From: Selaginella tamariscina
Lineage: Eukaryota > Streptophyta > Lycopodiopsida > Selaginellales > Selaginellaceae
DNA length: 64,000 nt
Assembly: GCA_003024785.1 (NCBI GenBank)
Contig: PUQB01000511.1
Coordinates: 117,761 to 181,760, forward strand
Reading direction: 5' to 3'
The position numbers and the translations under genes are program-made. This document shows, one piece after another, positions 36,566 to 49,620 of this stretch (the first letter of the stretch is position 1; each line of letters opens with the position of its first letter). The notes below the pieces were generated by a model, which saw only the letters and a program-made list of their open reading frames with translations, was not told where the DNA came from and searched no databases.

Positions 36566-39187
36566 TCTTGCAAAATGTCGATCAAAAACCTGCCTTTTAC
36601 TGATCCAGCCGCATTCTTATGAAGAAAACCACTGTACTTTGTGATTTGTGTAAACAATGCGGAAAACTGTGAATTTGTGAGGAATCGCTGTATTTTTTAG
36701 AAATCGCTGTATTTTTGTGAGGAAAATACGTATTTCGTAAGGAATTAGACGATCGCAATGTACGGAATGGATCGATCAATGCGCGCAAGGTCGCCAAAAC
36801 CCCTGAAGAAACAGAGATTTGGTGATTGAGAAGGATTCATGCCACCTTGCAACCACAGATTGCTCCAGGACATAGACCAATGGAAACTAGCCAACAGCCG
36901 AATAATATTGTTACACGTGGCTTCACGTCACGGGTAATAGAAAGCAGAAAAACAACAAAACAGAAGATTCCTTGTGCACCTCAGGGTGGTGGTTAACCAA
37001 TCTTACACTCTGAATTTTAAAAATTACATTTTCGACTTTAAAGAAATTTTATAAATAATTTTATCAAAACAATAAAAATATAAAATTAATTAAATTATAT
37101 AAATTTTATAATTAATTTATTGCATAGTCTAAAACTCCAAAATATTCGATGATATAATATAGTTATTTAAAATATTATGAACATTTACTTTATTTCATTT
37201 TAATTTGCTATAAATTAAATTCATTCTATTTTATAAATATGGATATTTCATTAATTTTTAAATAAACTGGTTATTATTTGGATAATATAACTTTCTATAA
37301 TATAAATTTTTTTTCAAAAATATATTAATACTGACGTTCATATTATGCTGTTTATGTTTAGGTACCTTATCTCGTAAGTTAATTTAGTTAAGAAATCTTA
37401 ACATAATTAATTAAAATAATATAATAAAATATCTGAACTTGTTTGTTTACCTTTTCTACAGTTCACCCTTTTGCAATAGTAAATAAGTTTACAATTCTCT
37501 TAATCATGCTATATTATTTTATAAAAACTTTAAAACATAGAGATTGTATTATTACCCAAATGTTAAAGTTTTCTTTAGCAATATTTTTTTAAAATTTAAT
37601 CATTATTTAACACTATACAAATGACTTCATATTAAAGAATTTTATTGTTTCTAACGTATTATCCTTGTTAAAAAAATATATTTTTATATTGTAAAATTAT
37701 GGTTTATCTTTCATGTTAATGATATTATTGTCATTCCACAACAAGGAACACACACATCTATGGTTAACTATAATAATTTATATAAATTTATCTTCTTTTT
37801 TCATAAACATTATGTTTCATAAATTAATAAATCCTTTATTATATTCAATTTAACTTTATAAATTAGCAAATCCCTTTTAAACTAATTTAAAGTTTTTACT
37901 ATTTGATTTATACTTTTAAAATATGAAATCCATATTAATTTCTTTTTATCTACAAATTTAAAAATTTTAAAGCATAAGGATAATAATTATCAAACACTTA
38001 TCTCAAAACTATTAACTTAAATTAAGTTATTTATATCTTTTATATCACTAATTTAAATCTTTTACATTAGATCATCCATCACTCAAAATGCATAATTTAC
38101 TTTTAAATTCAAGAGCTGATTTATTAAGATAAATATATATACAAAACATATTATACATAGTGGTTATGTTAATTTCTTTTTGCAATAACTTTTATATAAT
38201 GAAAGAATAAATTTCTTTCTTATAATGAATTATATGAAATTCACATCATTTTATTATAAGTAAAACCCAATTTAAAATAATGTCAAACACAAGCATAAAT
38301 AATGTGTTATATTAATATATTTAATACTTTATTCACTAATGTAATAAATACATTAAAATATGCCAAAAGGATTTTCTCTATACATTTATTTTTATTTTCC
38401 ATCTCATTAATCATTTCAAACTTCACTGTGTATCCAAAGAAAGAAGTAACTGGTTTAGATTTTTATAAGTCTTCTGCCTCTAGCTTATGTGACTAGTGAT
38501 ATGCCTAGTAAAAAAATGTTACGGATTAGTAATTAAAATTAAAATTAATAATTAATAAATTAATAATTAAATTAGTAATTAAATATTTTCATAGTATTTT
38601 TCCATTACGGATTTAATCACTGCATGTGACATTCATGCTACATGAACTGGGAAGTTGTATGAAACTCCAAGGACACATCTCCGGTGGCAGTTTTTCAGTG
38701 TTCAATGTTCCAATTCTTCTGTAAAAACGTTTAATGTGTTTTGTAATGTACTATTTAAATTGTAAATTACGCCATGACATTTAACGCGTTAAAATGTAAC
38801 TGCAATTACTTAGATCGTTCGCTGACTCCGCCAAAGTCCGGACCACCTCTACGCCCTCCAACCAGGACAGTTCCTGATAGACTACATCCTATGCGCCCTC
38901 CGACCAGGACATGGTGGCTCACAAAATTCAAAATAATCTAATTAAATCAAACTTAAATACCAATTCAAAATAATCTAAATAAACCAACCACTTAGAATTC
39001 AAATTTCAAGATGAATAGCACAAGGTTTTTCGCTGGTAAACCATGCTGGTATTGTAATATTATAAATACTCTAACGCGTTATATAAACGATGTAGTTATA
39101 ATGTTTAAGAGTAGAGAATTTGTTACATATTATTAATATACATAATAAAAAAATTAAAAGAAAAAAAATTTGTGCTACAGCATCTCT
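36566..39187. other. Upstream region of GWD and downstream region of the polyketide synthase
   Basis: About 400 bp near GWD are of normal composition, with several short upstream frames on the minus strand (for example 36797-36597). The rest is very AT-rich. A GC-richer patch near 38815-38920 contains a direct repeat of CGCCCTCC[GA]ACCAGGAC (about 38851 and 38893). No gene recognised. Confidence 0.6.
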
Positions 39188-40391
39188 TCAACATCTCTGT
39201 ACACTTCTAAGCAGCTGAATTTCTACAGTAAGTCCTGGACCAAAAGACAACAACACACCCCATTCCAACCCCTCACCAGTAGTCCCCATTTGAAGCTCCT
39301 CAGACCTCCTCCGTACCTATCCAGGAAAGTACGGTGGCACTGGACATGTTTCCGTACATTGCCAGTGTTCCCTGGTGGCAGCAAGTTTATCCTTCTTAAG
39401 CTTCAGTTTAAGCCTCGATCTGGTCCAGTATAGCCGACCGCCAGGATGTACCGCCCAGAACATATCATTAGCAGCTAAACCCGTCTCTAAACTTGGTAAA
39501 AGCTCTAATACCGCGTCCGATACAAGATTAGGGACTTGCTTAGATAAAAAATACACAAGCCCGTTTTCTGTAAGAGTGGCCGTCAGATCATCCTCACTTT
39601 CTGGAATGTAATACTGCCCTGGCATAATGTATTTCGAAAAGTCCTGGATCGGACCCGGGATCTGGAAATCCTATACGTAGCAGCTGCCCGTCGCCCGTGA
39701 CAGCCGAACCCACCAGACGGTCCGCGTGTTTCTGTTTGGTGGCCGGAAAGTGAAAGCGGCGACCTCGCTACAAACTACCAGTACACGTGAGGCCCCACCG
39801 CCTTCGGCAATCTCCTTGGCCATTCTGAGCGCCGTTCCCCGGCGGAACATCCCAGCTGATTCAACATCAATCTACGCACATTCCTCCTGAGTCCCAGAAT
39901 CTTGGCCACCTGAAGATCCGCCCCGGGCATGCGAACGCCGTTGGATGTGGCCACGATCAGGTGGGTGATTTCCGAAACGGAATGTCCCTCCCATTCCTCT
40001 ATTGCCTTGCTTGCTGCTATCGCTCCCAGTGCTGCAACTTCAGAGTTTGCTATCATCTGCCTGGTCATCAACGAAGACTCAGTATCTCTACAAAGCTCTG
40101 GGTGCTTCTTCAGTATCTCCTCCGTGAAATACATGTGCCTCTGCTTAATCCCCGTTCCTTTGCCTGTATATAAGAAATATAAGTCATATTCTCTCACGCA
40201 CGCGCACACACACGCGTGTGGTACTTACATATCCTTTTGAACTTCTCCTTGAGCTCATGCATGTGTTCTGAATTTGTAACTTGGAAGAAGAAATCTGGAT
40301 AGTCATTTTGCTGAACAATTTGTTCAGGATTTGCAGTACCCACTGATAAGATCGTAGCGACGTTCTTACTAGTATTTAAATCATTCACCAT
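39188..40391 (-). pseudogene. Type III polyketide synthase (chalcone synthase superfamily), frameshifted
   Basis: Exon 1 is 40229-40391 (MVNDLNTSK...FKRI, first base of a Cys codon). The 65-base intron 40164-40228 splits that Cys (T|GC), the classic position in chalcone synthases. Exon 2 continues KGTGIKQRHMYFTEEILKKH and ends at TGA 39190-39188. The catalytic triad is visible: Cys in NQLGCSAG, His in FWAVHPGG and Asn in [18 protein letters not shown] near the C-terminus is also present. In alfalfa CHS2 numbering the pocket differs: T194 to A, F215 to T (AVTGDG), G256 to A and F265 to Y, with T197 and S338 kept. Exon 2 must change frame several times (just after GCSAG, near TFRPPNR, near LFEIHYA, after HPGGR, near the Asn motif). 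The product would probably not be chalcone. Decay or assembly indels both fit. Confidence 0.85.
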
Positions 40392-40460
40392 TGTTATATA
40401 ACTGAAACAGTAAAAATGTTTGCAACAAATGCTCGATAAAGGGCTTGAGGCAAACCTCCT

Positions 40461-40470
40461 ATATTTATAT
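40461..40470 (-). promoter_or_regulatory. TATA box of the polyketide synthase gene
   Basis: On the minus strand the sequence reads ATATAAATAT, about 70 bases upstream of the ATG at 40391, a normal plant spacing. Confidence 0.55.
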
Positions 40471-40546
40471 GACGACAATTACAACAAATTTTCAAATTTG
40501 CAGCGTGTTTGAATTTGTAAACGGGAATATTCCGCGCTTTCAAACC

Positions 40547-40786
40547 CCATTCAGCCACGTGCGGAATGAATGTTTGATGGAATGTAACGTGTTATTTGGT
40601 ATTTTAAGTATGCTCCCACTGGTACACGGTCATAGTCCACTAAAGACACTTACACATGTGTATTGGTCAATAGTTTATTAATATATAAACATCAGGAAAT
40701 TAATATTTTAGTTTCTTAAATACACGTGTTTTAATATATATAATAATATTTTAAAAATTAAATTATATACATGCACATGAACGGTT
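40547..40786 (+). repeat. Polyketide synthase upstream segment, present inverted at 11395-11633
   Basis: This lies 155-395 bp upstream of the polyketide synthase ATG and is the reverse complement of a segment of the copy 1 junction. Match is high over the whole length with a few substitutions and small indels. Confidence 0.9.
40556..40561. promoter_or_regulatory. G-box (CACGTG) upstream of the polyketide synthase
   Basis: A palindromic CACGTG about 90 bp upstream of the TATA box. G-boxes in chalcone synthase promoters mediate light and UV response through bZIP factors. Function here is inferred from that precedent. Confidence 0.4.
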
Positions 40787-41653
40787 GTTTGATATTAGAA
40801 TAAAGAGAAAGCCTACATTTTCAACTTAATAAGTAGACTTATCTAGTCATTTATTATATATTAGTCGCTTAAAATATAATACTTTTTTCAAAAAGTAAGG
40901 TAAACCAAGCAACTTATTTTCAACACTTAGGTTTGACTGTAATTACGTCAAGACAACAGGTTCAATATAATATATAAATTATATTTATACAATTTAAATA
41001 ATAAATGCCATTTCGTGGAAGGTTCTGGGGTATTTCTTAACACCATCCATTTTGACACGTGTTAAATGTTATTTACTTTACGACTAAGTCCTCGTACTCA
41101 CTAGTCCACTAAAGACAGTTCTAGAATCTATATTTATCATTTAAATATTAATTAATATTATAATATTTATAATAATATTTGGTACAATTATGTATTTTGA
41201 TTACCAATTACTTATATATAGATAAAACTACTATAGAATTATAACTTAAAAGAATATTATTATTGAAAGTCAAGAGTCAGCTTATCCTGTTGTATAGTTT
41301 TAATTAATATTATATCATATAAAATATTAATACATTACCTACTAAGGCATATTATATTGAGATGTACGCGTCTGTGTATATAATTAGAGAATTTTTTGTT
41401 TATATATAATATAATATTTGGTTATTTATATTTTTGAATATATTTTATTTTTTTAGATTTATTTGATATACATTTTCTTTTTATAATCAAGTGAAATGTA
41501 AACATTTCAAATTTTATAGGACCAGTTCTCCTGCTTAAATAGAAATATATTTATTAATTACTTTAATTTACAGATAATAAATAAAATTCTTCCTTATATG
41601 TAATTACATGTTTGTTTGTATGCATTTTGTATTGATCTTGTATATACTCACCC
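40787..41653. other. AT-rich spacer, no feature seen
   Basis: Very AT-rich, present only in the copy 2 arrangement. No open frame or repeat of note. Confidence 0.5.
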
Positions 41654-42294
41654 CAATCCTTCACAAACCGAATTCCACGTCATTTGGACTACGTGGCAGT
41701 TTTAAATTACAGCGCACGGCAGTCCCTAGCTTTTCAACTTGGCGTGTAACTTACACATAGCTAGTCTAAGTATATCACCAAAAATATTAAATTAAAAAAC
41801 GTACAAATACATAAACGTATATACACACATGTAAATATATAAAATATATTAAAATATAAATATAAATAAATATACTTTTATTTAATATCTATTATTTACC
41901 ATAGTTAGTTCATCCAGTTTACATTAAACTTTGGGATATTTAGCATCTTAAATATATAAATTTAATATAAGATAAGTAGACTTTTGGAACTGGATGTCAT
42001 AATATCTGGCAAAAACAATTCTAATTTTAATTTAATTAAATCTATTTTAATTTATTCTATTTTAGTTGTATATTTTAGAATGCATTTTAATGTTAATAAG
42101 AGACCCTAAATTGTATTAAATCATTATAATTAATAAAGAATTAAATTCATGTGGAAATTGGTCAGAATAACTTTAATTAATCTACAAAAGGCAATGCAAT
42201 CAATGATTTTATTTAATGACTGTCAACACTGTAATTTAAACCTGCCACGTAGTCCAGCTGACGTGGAAACACGGTTTGTGACGTGGAAGGATTG
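41654..42294. mobile_element. Foldback/MITE-like element with ~75-bp terminal inverted repeats
   Basis: The left arm (about 41654-41723: CAATCCTTCACAAACCG, then GGACTACGTGGCAG and TTTAAATTACAG) is inverted at about 42217-42294, with a few mismatches and one short indel. About 500 bp of AT-rich DNA without coding potential lies between. The arms carry ACGT cores (CCACGTCA, CTACGTGG). No convincing target-site duplication was seen. Copy 1 keeps only the right arm (11713-11802). Confidence 0.75.
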
Positions 42295-44535
42295 ACATAC
42301 AAACACACAAAACAAACGTGTAAGTACAAACAAAATTTTATGCTTGTATTTTATGTAGACAGGATTTCAATGGAATTTATTCTCTTCATTTTAACAACAT
42401 ACAAACATGTGTATAACAGTAGTATGTTTTACAAAATAGAGCATATTAATTAAGTACACACACATTTTTATACATGCTTTCATGCTTAATAATCCAATAT
42501 CATGCAATAGCATTTCTGCTCTATGTATATTTGTAATAAATAAAGTATAAACTGAATTTTAATATAGTAAAACTAAAGTATTTTACTATTTACTATGGAC
42601 AAAGTTATGTCCATAGTTATTATAAAAAAGAATTGATATTCCATAATGGAAGACTTTTTTTTAGGAAAATTTATATTTAATAAAAATTAAAGATTGAATT
42701 TTATTCATATTTTTGTTCTTGTTTTCATTTCAAATATTTTTAAATAGAAATTGGCTAAGTATTTACGAATTATTATATATAAAATATAAAATTAAATGAT
42801 CTTGTAAATCTTTATTAAGTAAAACATTTTAAGATAATATTATTTACTTTTTGTACATTATATAATGTATATATTTGTTTTTTTTTGAATATTTATAACA
42901 CATTAATTTTTACTTGTAAATGTGTAAAAGCTTTTATATATGTAATATTTTTTATTACGATTTTAAAATTCCGATTGTCATTAAATATTGTTTGTTGCAT
43001 TTTAAGTATGAAATTGTTTGAATGTTCTCATATTAAATATTGTTAAATTTTTAGAAATTTTCATTATTTACCTTTTATTATAAGTTAATTGACTTTAAAA
43101 TGTTTCAAACTTCGGTTTCAATAATATTTTAATTAAAATCTTTTTGTATTTAATTTCTTATCGTATATTGAAGTTCAATAACTACTTTTAAACAAACAAC
43201 ATATTAATCATCAATTTTAATACAATACCTTAATTTTCAAAAGTTTTATTTAAGTTTCTTGTAATAGCATGTACAATCTCTTATTAGGCACCATTTGTAC
43301 GCTCATAATTAACTAAGGTTTTACATTATACTTGTCCAAATTAAAGGACTTAAACTAGTAAACTATTTCACTTCACGTTACTTGTAGCTAGCTTCATCTA
43401 AATAATATGAACATCAAAACTCAAACCAAGTGGTTAACATATTCATTATATGTTAATACACATGACTTTCTCACCAAACCATAAGTTCAACATTATACAT
43501 GCTTCTTTGAATTACCCTCTCAAAAGCATGTGTTATTATAAGACCTCGTTTCATATTTTTTTATCAGAATGTAGTGTTCATCTCATGTTTAAATATGTTT
43601 TTTTAAAAAAAATCAAAGATGTAGATTTGAACATAAGCCTTTCCCCCATTTGAACATTATTGTTGAAAAAAACTCCATGGATATTGCCACTTCCTTAAAT
43701 CATGTGTTAATCCATAATCATACACTTCAAAGAAAAAATTTTTTTTAATAAGGTGTAGATTTAACAAATCACATAATGCACTTCACAAAACTTAATTTAT
43801 AAGTTATAACAAATTAATTTGCCATGTCTTATGGAAGTGTATGGTAAATTAACATGTGATAACTTAAGATAAAGTAACATGGGCAATCATAAGGTAAAGT
43901 CACCTAAGCAAGTGTAAAGTAAAGTAACATGAGCATGTAACATGAAAGTTGCATTTTGACTATTATTTTCGACAATAGAGTCCATAATCTACACCCTCTT
44001 ACCAAGCAACTGTTCTTTAAAAAGTTACAAATCTCAAAATCAAACTTTCTATGCATAATTCAAATGTGTTAGTTGAAATTGATAAAGTATTTTAAGAACT
44101 TAAAACTAGCTAAACACTAAAACATACTATAACTTTAGCCAGTCCTACTAACTGTAAAGAATGGTTTTAATACCATTATCATAATTTTAACCCAACATGT
44201 GGCTACCAAGTGGCCATCTGGCAATACCTTATATGATAAATATTAAGTCTTCCTAGACAATCCCAAGAGTTTAACTCAAATGACTAAATAAGTACAAGAC
44301 TTAGAGTCCCACCCTAAGTTCCCTAGAATGATTATCCCTTGAACCTTAAAGGATAACATGAGTAGGCTTTAGGATCTTGCCTAGGAGACATAAACAAGCT
44401 CATGTTCTAACCCCACGTGTCTTACACATACCCCCATAACAAAGTTAAGCCATTTTCATTTACTCTTTAAGGAATCATCTTCATCCGAGAGTACAAGGGG
44501 TACCCTAACCCACGACTAACCCCTAAGGGTCTATG

Positions 44536-44540
44536 AGGCC
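44536..44540. other. Target-site duplication, left (AGGCC)
   Basis: AGGCC directly precedes the element. The empty site in copy 1 (near 14030, GAGGCCAAGTT) has a single AGGCC. Confidence 0.9.
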
Positions 44541-44951
44541 TGTCACGACCTGATACAGGATGCAGGATACAAGATACGGGTTACAGGATATGCCTATAGG
44601 ATATACCTACAGGATATTCCTATAGGCTATGTCTATAGGATATACTACAGGATATGCCTAGAGGATAAGGGTCACTATTTTTAACTCATGACCAGATTAG
44701 CTTGGAGTTGTGAGCATAAAAGCTCCGACCTAATTGTTGTACAATTAGTTATTATCAACACCAGTCTTTCTACGATCAATCTTGTCTTGTCTTGCTCCTT
44801 GCCTCCTGCTCTTGTCTTGTTCCTGGTTCCTAATTCCTGTCCTGCTCTAGTTCCTGTCCTACTCCTGTCTTGCTTTTTGTCTTGCTTCTAAGTCAAGCTT
44901 CCTTGTTCTCGGAATCCTGCTCACTTTTTGTTCCTAGATCGTGGCTTGACA
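44541..44951 (+). repeat. 5' LTR of the chromodomain retrotransposon
   Basis: 411 bp, beginning TGTCACGACC and ending GGCTTGACA, as expected for TG...CA LTRs. The first part is an irregular array of ACAGGATAT-type words; the later part is a CTTGTCTTG / CTGCTC-rich tract. It is about 105 bp shorter than the 3' LTR, mostly because of fewer ACAGGATAT-type units. Confidence 0.95.
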
Positions 44952-45044
44952 GTTTGATAGTAATGCTTTCATAGCTTTTGATTTTCAGCTACTTTTTTTC
45001 TTGATTCTTCTCCTTCGTTTTCCTCCTTTTTTCTTTCATAGATC

Positions 45045-46000
45045 ATGGCCGATTTTGAGCAATTTCAACACAGCACCAAATGTTGCTTCATGAGCTGGCC
45101 ACTTTGCGCCAAGTGGTCACAGATCTGCAAGGTTCCACCAACGCGGTGCATGCAGCTGCTGATGCATCCTCCAAGGCTGCTGCAGGCTCTCTTCAAGCAT
45201 CCGTGGTTTCCTCTCCATCGAACACTTCTTCGGAGCCAAGATCAGCATGCCGGAAAATTCAATGGCAATCGTGCCGATTTCCAAGGGTTCCTGAATCAGA
45301 TTAGGCTTTTGATCCGCATGCAACCACGCCGCTACTCGACTGATGCACAAAAGGTTGGCCTTTTGGCATCCCTACTAGTTGGATCTCCACGGGCTTGGGT
45401 TGCCCCTTTGCTGGAACTGACGACCCATTGATGGAAGACTTTAAGGTTTGTGGCTTGCCTTTGAAGCTGCTTTGGAGATCCGATAAGTACCGTTCGCATG
45501 CACAAGTTATGAAGCTCACACAAGGATCCAAGCTTCTTCTATGCATCCGAATTTCAGCAACTTTGCACGAACATTCCATGGGACGAGACTGCATTGATCA
45601 ACATTTCGTTTTGGGTTGAGGGATGACGTGAAGGACCTTCTCCTTACGTTACCGGATGCCCAAACATTAGCGGAGATCATGCAACAGGCTGTTCGCTGCG
45701 ACAACCGCTTGTTCGAGCGTCGTCAGGAAAAATCCCGTCAGCAGTTCCTGCAAACCAATCCTGCAGCTTGGTACATACTCCTGCACACCTTCTGGAGTAG
45801 TTCCTATGGAGGTTGAGAAATACAAGCGTGGCTCACTTTCCACTGCTGAGAAGCAACGTCGCCGCAGTGAGAATCTATGTTTGTATTGTGGTGAAGCAGG
45901 ACACAAGGCGGTGGAATGTCCTATTAAAGCCAGGAAGTTCAAGACGCGTGAAGTTGAAGCTGAAGTTCAGTCGGAAAACTTCAATGTTCACTTCGTCTAG
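45045..46000 (+). pseudogene. Retrotransposon gag with CCHC zinc knuckle
   Basis: It opens at ATG 45045 (MADFEQFQHS). After one or more frame changes it ends in CLYCGEAGHKAVEC (45878-45919), a CX2CX4HX4C nucleic-acid-binding knuckle typical of gag nucleocapsid. The central part holds the usual gag-like run about dividing into small bins and paired residues (MEDFKVCGLPLKLL and following). Not a single open frame. Confidence 0.75.
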
Positions 46001-46011
46001 GAGCCGCGAAG

Positions 46012-46314
46012 TTGGACGTAGGTGCAGGCTCCATTGGTGCTGCTCATACCATTCCATCACTCAAGTTTCCTGTACACATTCATCTCAATAATCGAGAGCT
46101 CAAGGAGTTTGCCCTGTTAGACACTGGTGCAAATGCATGCTTCATGGATGACACTTTTGCAACTCAACATGGCATTCCGGTGGTGAAGTTGAAGCGTGCA
46201 GTTCCTGTAGAGGTGGCCGATGGTCGTCTGATTGCTTCTGGCGCAGTTACCCATGCTACCAACCTCTCTCTTGCAGTCATGGCGCATTCAACTGTTCGAT
46301 TTCCTTCAACTTGA
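46012..46314 (+). pseudogene. Retrotransposon aspartic protease domain
   Basis: FALLDTGANACFMDD places the catalytic DTG at 46120-46128, in the retropepsin context (hydrophobic-LLDTGA). The ILG-type distal motif is seen just after the frame ends (IILGMPWF near 46335-46360), so a shift separates them. Confidence 0.8.
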
Positions 46315-46502
46315 TCAAGACTCGGTCGACTCCCATCATTTTGGGCATGCCATGGTTCGTTGTTGCAAATCCTCAGATCGACTGGAGGTCTAGGACGCTC
46401 ACGTTTTCCTCTCTCAACCAGGATCAATCCTGTACCTTCCTGTGTGCAGGATACATCCTTAGTGTCTGAGGCAGTACAAGCTACAGGATTGACCGTGCCT
46501 GT

Positions 46503-46760
46503 TCCTGTATCAGTGTTGAAGACTCCTCCTCGACAGGATTCACCTCATGTCAGTTCCTCAGCACATCCGCAGGCTTCTCCACTCCTGTAAGTTTGCGGAT
46601 TCCTGTACAGGGTTCTTCCAATCCTGTATCAGTGTCGAAGGTTCCTCCTCAACAGGATCCACCTCCTATTGGTTTCAGCACACTTACAGGCTCTCCTCAC
46701 TCCTGTGCATCCACGGACTTTGTACAGGATTCTTCCAATCCTGTACACTTGTCAACATCA
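46503..46760 (+). repeat. Tandem ~119-bp repeat between protease and reverse transcriptase
   Basis: TCCTGTATCAGTGTTGAAG at 46503 recurs as TCCTGTATCAGTGTCGAAG at 46622, followed in both by CTCCTC[GA]ACAGGAT and a Pro/Ser-rich coding sense. A partial third unit starts near 46735. This variable linker is rich in CCTGTA/TACAGG words. Confidence 0.75.
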
Positions 46761-47049
46761 CACATGTTTCTCCCAATCCTGCCTCTTTTCATTACTCTTC
46801 TTCTGTTCCACCCCCAAGATCCTTCCTTTTTTTCAATCAGCTCCCTCCTTCTCCTCTCCGAGTTCTTACCACTACCATGCATGAACTTGCCACTGATCCT
46901 GCTCCTTTTCATCTTTTTGCCTTCCAAGTAACTCTTCATCTTCTACCTTTCCTGTATCTGACTCCCCTGTTTTTCAATCTCCTTCTCCTGTTCCTTCTTC
47001 TTCTCCTCCTTCTTCCCTGCCATCCAGGTATCACTCCTTTTAGGACGTT

Positions 47050-48330
47050 TTGACAAGCACAAGGCTGCAGTTCTTCTTATTCACAGGTCCTATGACTGTC
47101 TTATCGATCTTGTGGAAAGGAAAGACTCCACCGTTCGGACCGATTTATGCACTGTCACCTACAGAATTGGAGGTTCTTCGTCAGTACATCGAGGAAAACT
47201 TGGCATCCGCTTCATTCGTCACTCAAAGTCCCTGCAGGAGCACTATCTTCTTTGTCAAGAAGAAAGATGGGAGTTTACGTTTGGTTGTGGACTACAGAGG
47301 TTTGAATCAAGTCACCATTCGGAATCGGTACCCGTTGCCATTGATCCCGGAACTTCTCGATCGGCTGCAAGGAGCAAAGGTGTTCACGAAGATCGACTTA
47401 CGAGGGGTTACAATCTTGTACGGATTCGTCCAGCGATGAGTGGAAGACTGCCTTTCGTACAAGGTATGGACACTTCGAGTACACGGTGATGCCTTTCGGA
47501 CTTACCAATGCCCCAGCCGTGTTCCAACACATGGTGAACGACATCTTTCGTGACTTCTTGGACCAGTTTGTGGTAATCTACCTCGATGACATTTTGATTT
47601 TCTCCAAGGACCAGGCAGCTCATGACAAGCATGTACGACTAGTCCTATAAGGCTTCGCGAGCATGGCCTGTATGCGAAGTTGGAGAAGTGTTTCTTCGAC
47701 AGGGATATTGTGGAGTTCTTGGGCTACATCGTCTCTCTGCTGGCGTTTCCATGGACATGCACAAGGTGAAGACTATCACGGAGTGGGAGAGGCCCAAGTC
47801 TGTACGAGACGTACAATGTTTCCTTGGCTTTGCAAACTTCTACAGGCGTTTCATACAGGACTTCTCCAAGCGTGTACTTCCACTCACGGAACTCACCAAG
47901 CGCACAGTGTTCTCTTGGTCCGACAAGGCGGAACATGCATTCACAACACTCAAGGACGCCTTCACGACAGCTCCGATTTTAGCACATCCTGATCCTTCTC
48001 GTCCCTTCTTCGTTGAAGCAGATGCCTCGGATTTTGCAGTAGGATCTGTTTATCACAAGTTGGAGAAGACAAGTTGCTTCATCTGTAGCTTTTCACTCTC
48101 GTAAGTTCCTTTGGCGGAGATCAATTACGAGATTCATGACAAGGAACTCAAGGCCATTGTGGATTCGTTCAAGGAGTGGCGGCATTTCCTGGAAGGTGTT
48201 GCATCCTGTACAAGTTCTTACGGATCACAAGAACCTGGAGTATTTTCAAACGGCTCGAGTTCTCAGTCGGCGACAGGCTAGGTGGGCGGAGTTCCTATCA
48301 TGTTTTGATTTCGTCATCATCTACAGGCCT
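47050..48330 (+). pseudogene. Retrotransposon reverse transcriptase and RNase H
   Basis: Reverse transcriptase motifs in order: [54 protein letters not shown] and the catalytic YLDD at 47579-47590. The thumb/connection region has FLGFANFYRRFI. RNase H follows with [13 protein letters not shown] and [12 protein letters not shown]. At least three frame changes occur, including just after DLRG near 47410 and near 47650. Confidence 0.85.
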
Positions 48331-48689
48331 GGTTTTCAAATGGCAAGGCGGATGCATTGTCTAGGCGCTCTTACCTTGCACCGACCCGGCGATCCTGCAT
48401 ATGACTGTCAAAAGCAAGTGTTGTTGGGTCCTGATCGACTTCGGCTTGCAGCACTCAAGTTCATCAGGCTCCAAAATTCCACACTCCTACAGGACATCCG
48501 TTTGCAGTTGGCTACAGACGACTTGGCAAGGAATGTGTTTTCACACATTAGTCCTGACATCGCAAGTTCCTCTTCCTCCAGTTCCCGTACAGACTACAAT
48601 TGTTTGCCATACAGGACGGACTCCTGTACCGGGAAGGTCTCCTGTACGTTCCTGTTGGTGTTTGCAGGACTCGTGTGGTACAGGATTGT

Positions 48690-49620
48690 CATGATACCCG
48701 GCTACAGGACATTTTGGTGTGGCCAAGACAGTTGAGTTGGTGACTCGCAACTATTGGTGGCCTGGGTTGCGAGGTTTTGTGGACAAGTTTGTACGGAGTT
48801 GTGACACCTGCAATAGGTCGAAGATGCCTGTCACGCGCCCTCTGGTCTTCTTCGTCCTCTTCCTGTTCCTTCTACTCCTTGGAGATCCATTTCTATGGAT
48901 TTCCTCACAGATCTTCCTCCTTCTCATGGATTTGATGCAGTTCTTGTGGTGGTTGACCGTTTCACCAAACAGGCTCATTTCCTACCAACTACAGGCCAGA
49001 CAACTGCTGAGTTGGTGATCCGCGAAGTATTCCGACACCATGGTCTTCCTGAGAGCATTGTTTCTGATCGAGGCCCACAATTCATGTCCAAGTTTTGGCG
49101 AGAACTTCTCGGAGTTACAGGTTAAAGCGGACCTTTCTTCAGGATATCATCCACAAACTGATGGGCAGTCAGAACGCACGATTCAGACCTTGGAGCAATA
49201 TCTTCGTTGCTTCATCAGTTAACAGGACAACTGGTTGGACCTTCTTCCAATGGCGGAGTTTGCCTACAACAACTCCATTCACGCATCTACAGGCCAGACA
49301 CCTTTCTTTGCTCTTTACAGGCTACCATCCACGTTTTGACTTTGCTCCTCCTGCTTCTCCTTCTTCCGCTCCTGCAGTACAGGATCGTTCAGCATCTTCG
49401 TCAGGTACAGAGGATCTCCGGGTTCATCTTCAGCAGGCACAGGAACGGTACAAGCGTCATGCTGATGCTCATCGTCAACCGGCACCTGCATACAAGATTG
49501 GTGATCTCGTGTGGCTTCTTCGTCAGCATATTCGCACCAACAGGCCTTCTTCTAAGTTGGATTTTCAACGATTGGGCCCTTACAGGATTGCGGCTGAGGT
49601 CAATCCTGTAGCTTTCCGAC
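48690..49620 (+). pseudogene. Retrotransposon integrase
   Basis: The HHCC zinc region shows RNYWWPGLRGFVDKFVRSC..C (from about 48740). The catalytic core reads [20 protein letters not shown] from 48895, with the second Asp in IVSDRGPQF and the Glu-bearing PQTDGQSER. Frames shift near 48990 and 49110-49130. The C-terminal part includes YKIGDLVWLLRQHI. Confidence 0.85.

Noticed and set aside
36597..36797. 66-codon minus-strand frame upstream of GWD exon 1
   Set aside because: Could be an upstream ORF in the leader, but there is no transcript evidence and composition is ordinary.
46697..46939. Minus-strand frame opposite the retrotransposon linker
   Set aside because: Shadow of the plus-strand Pro/Ser-rich linker; no independent support.
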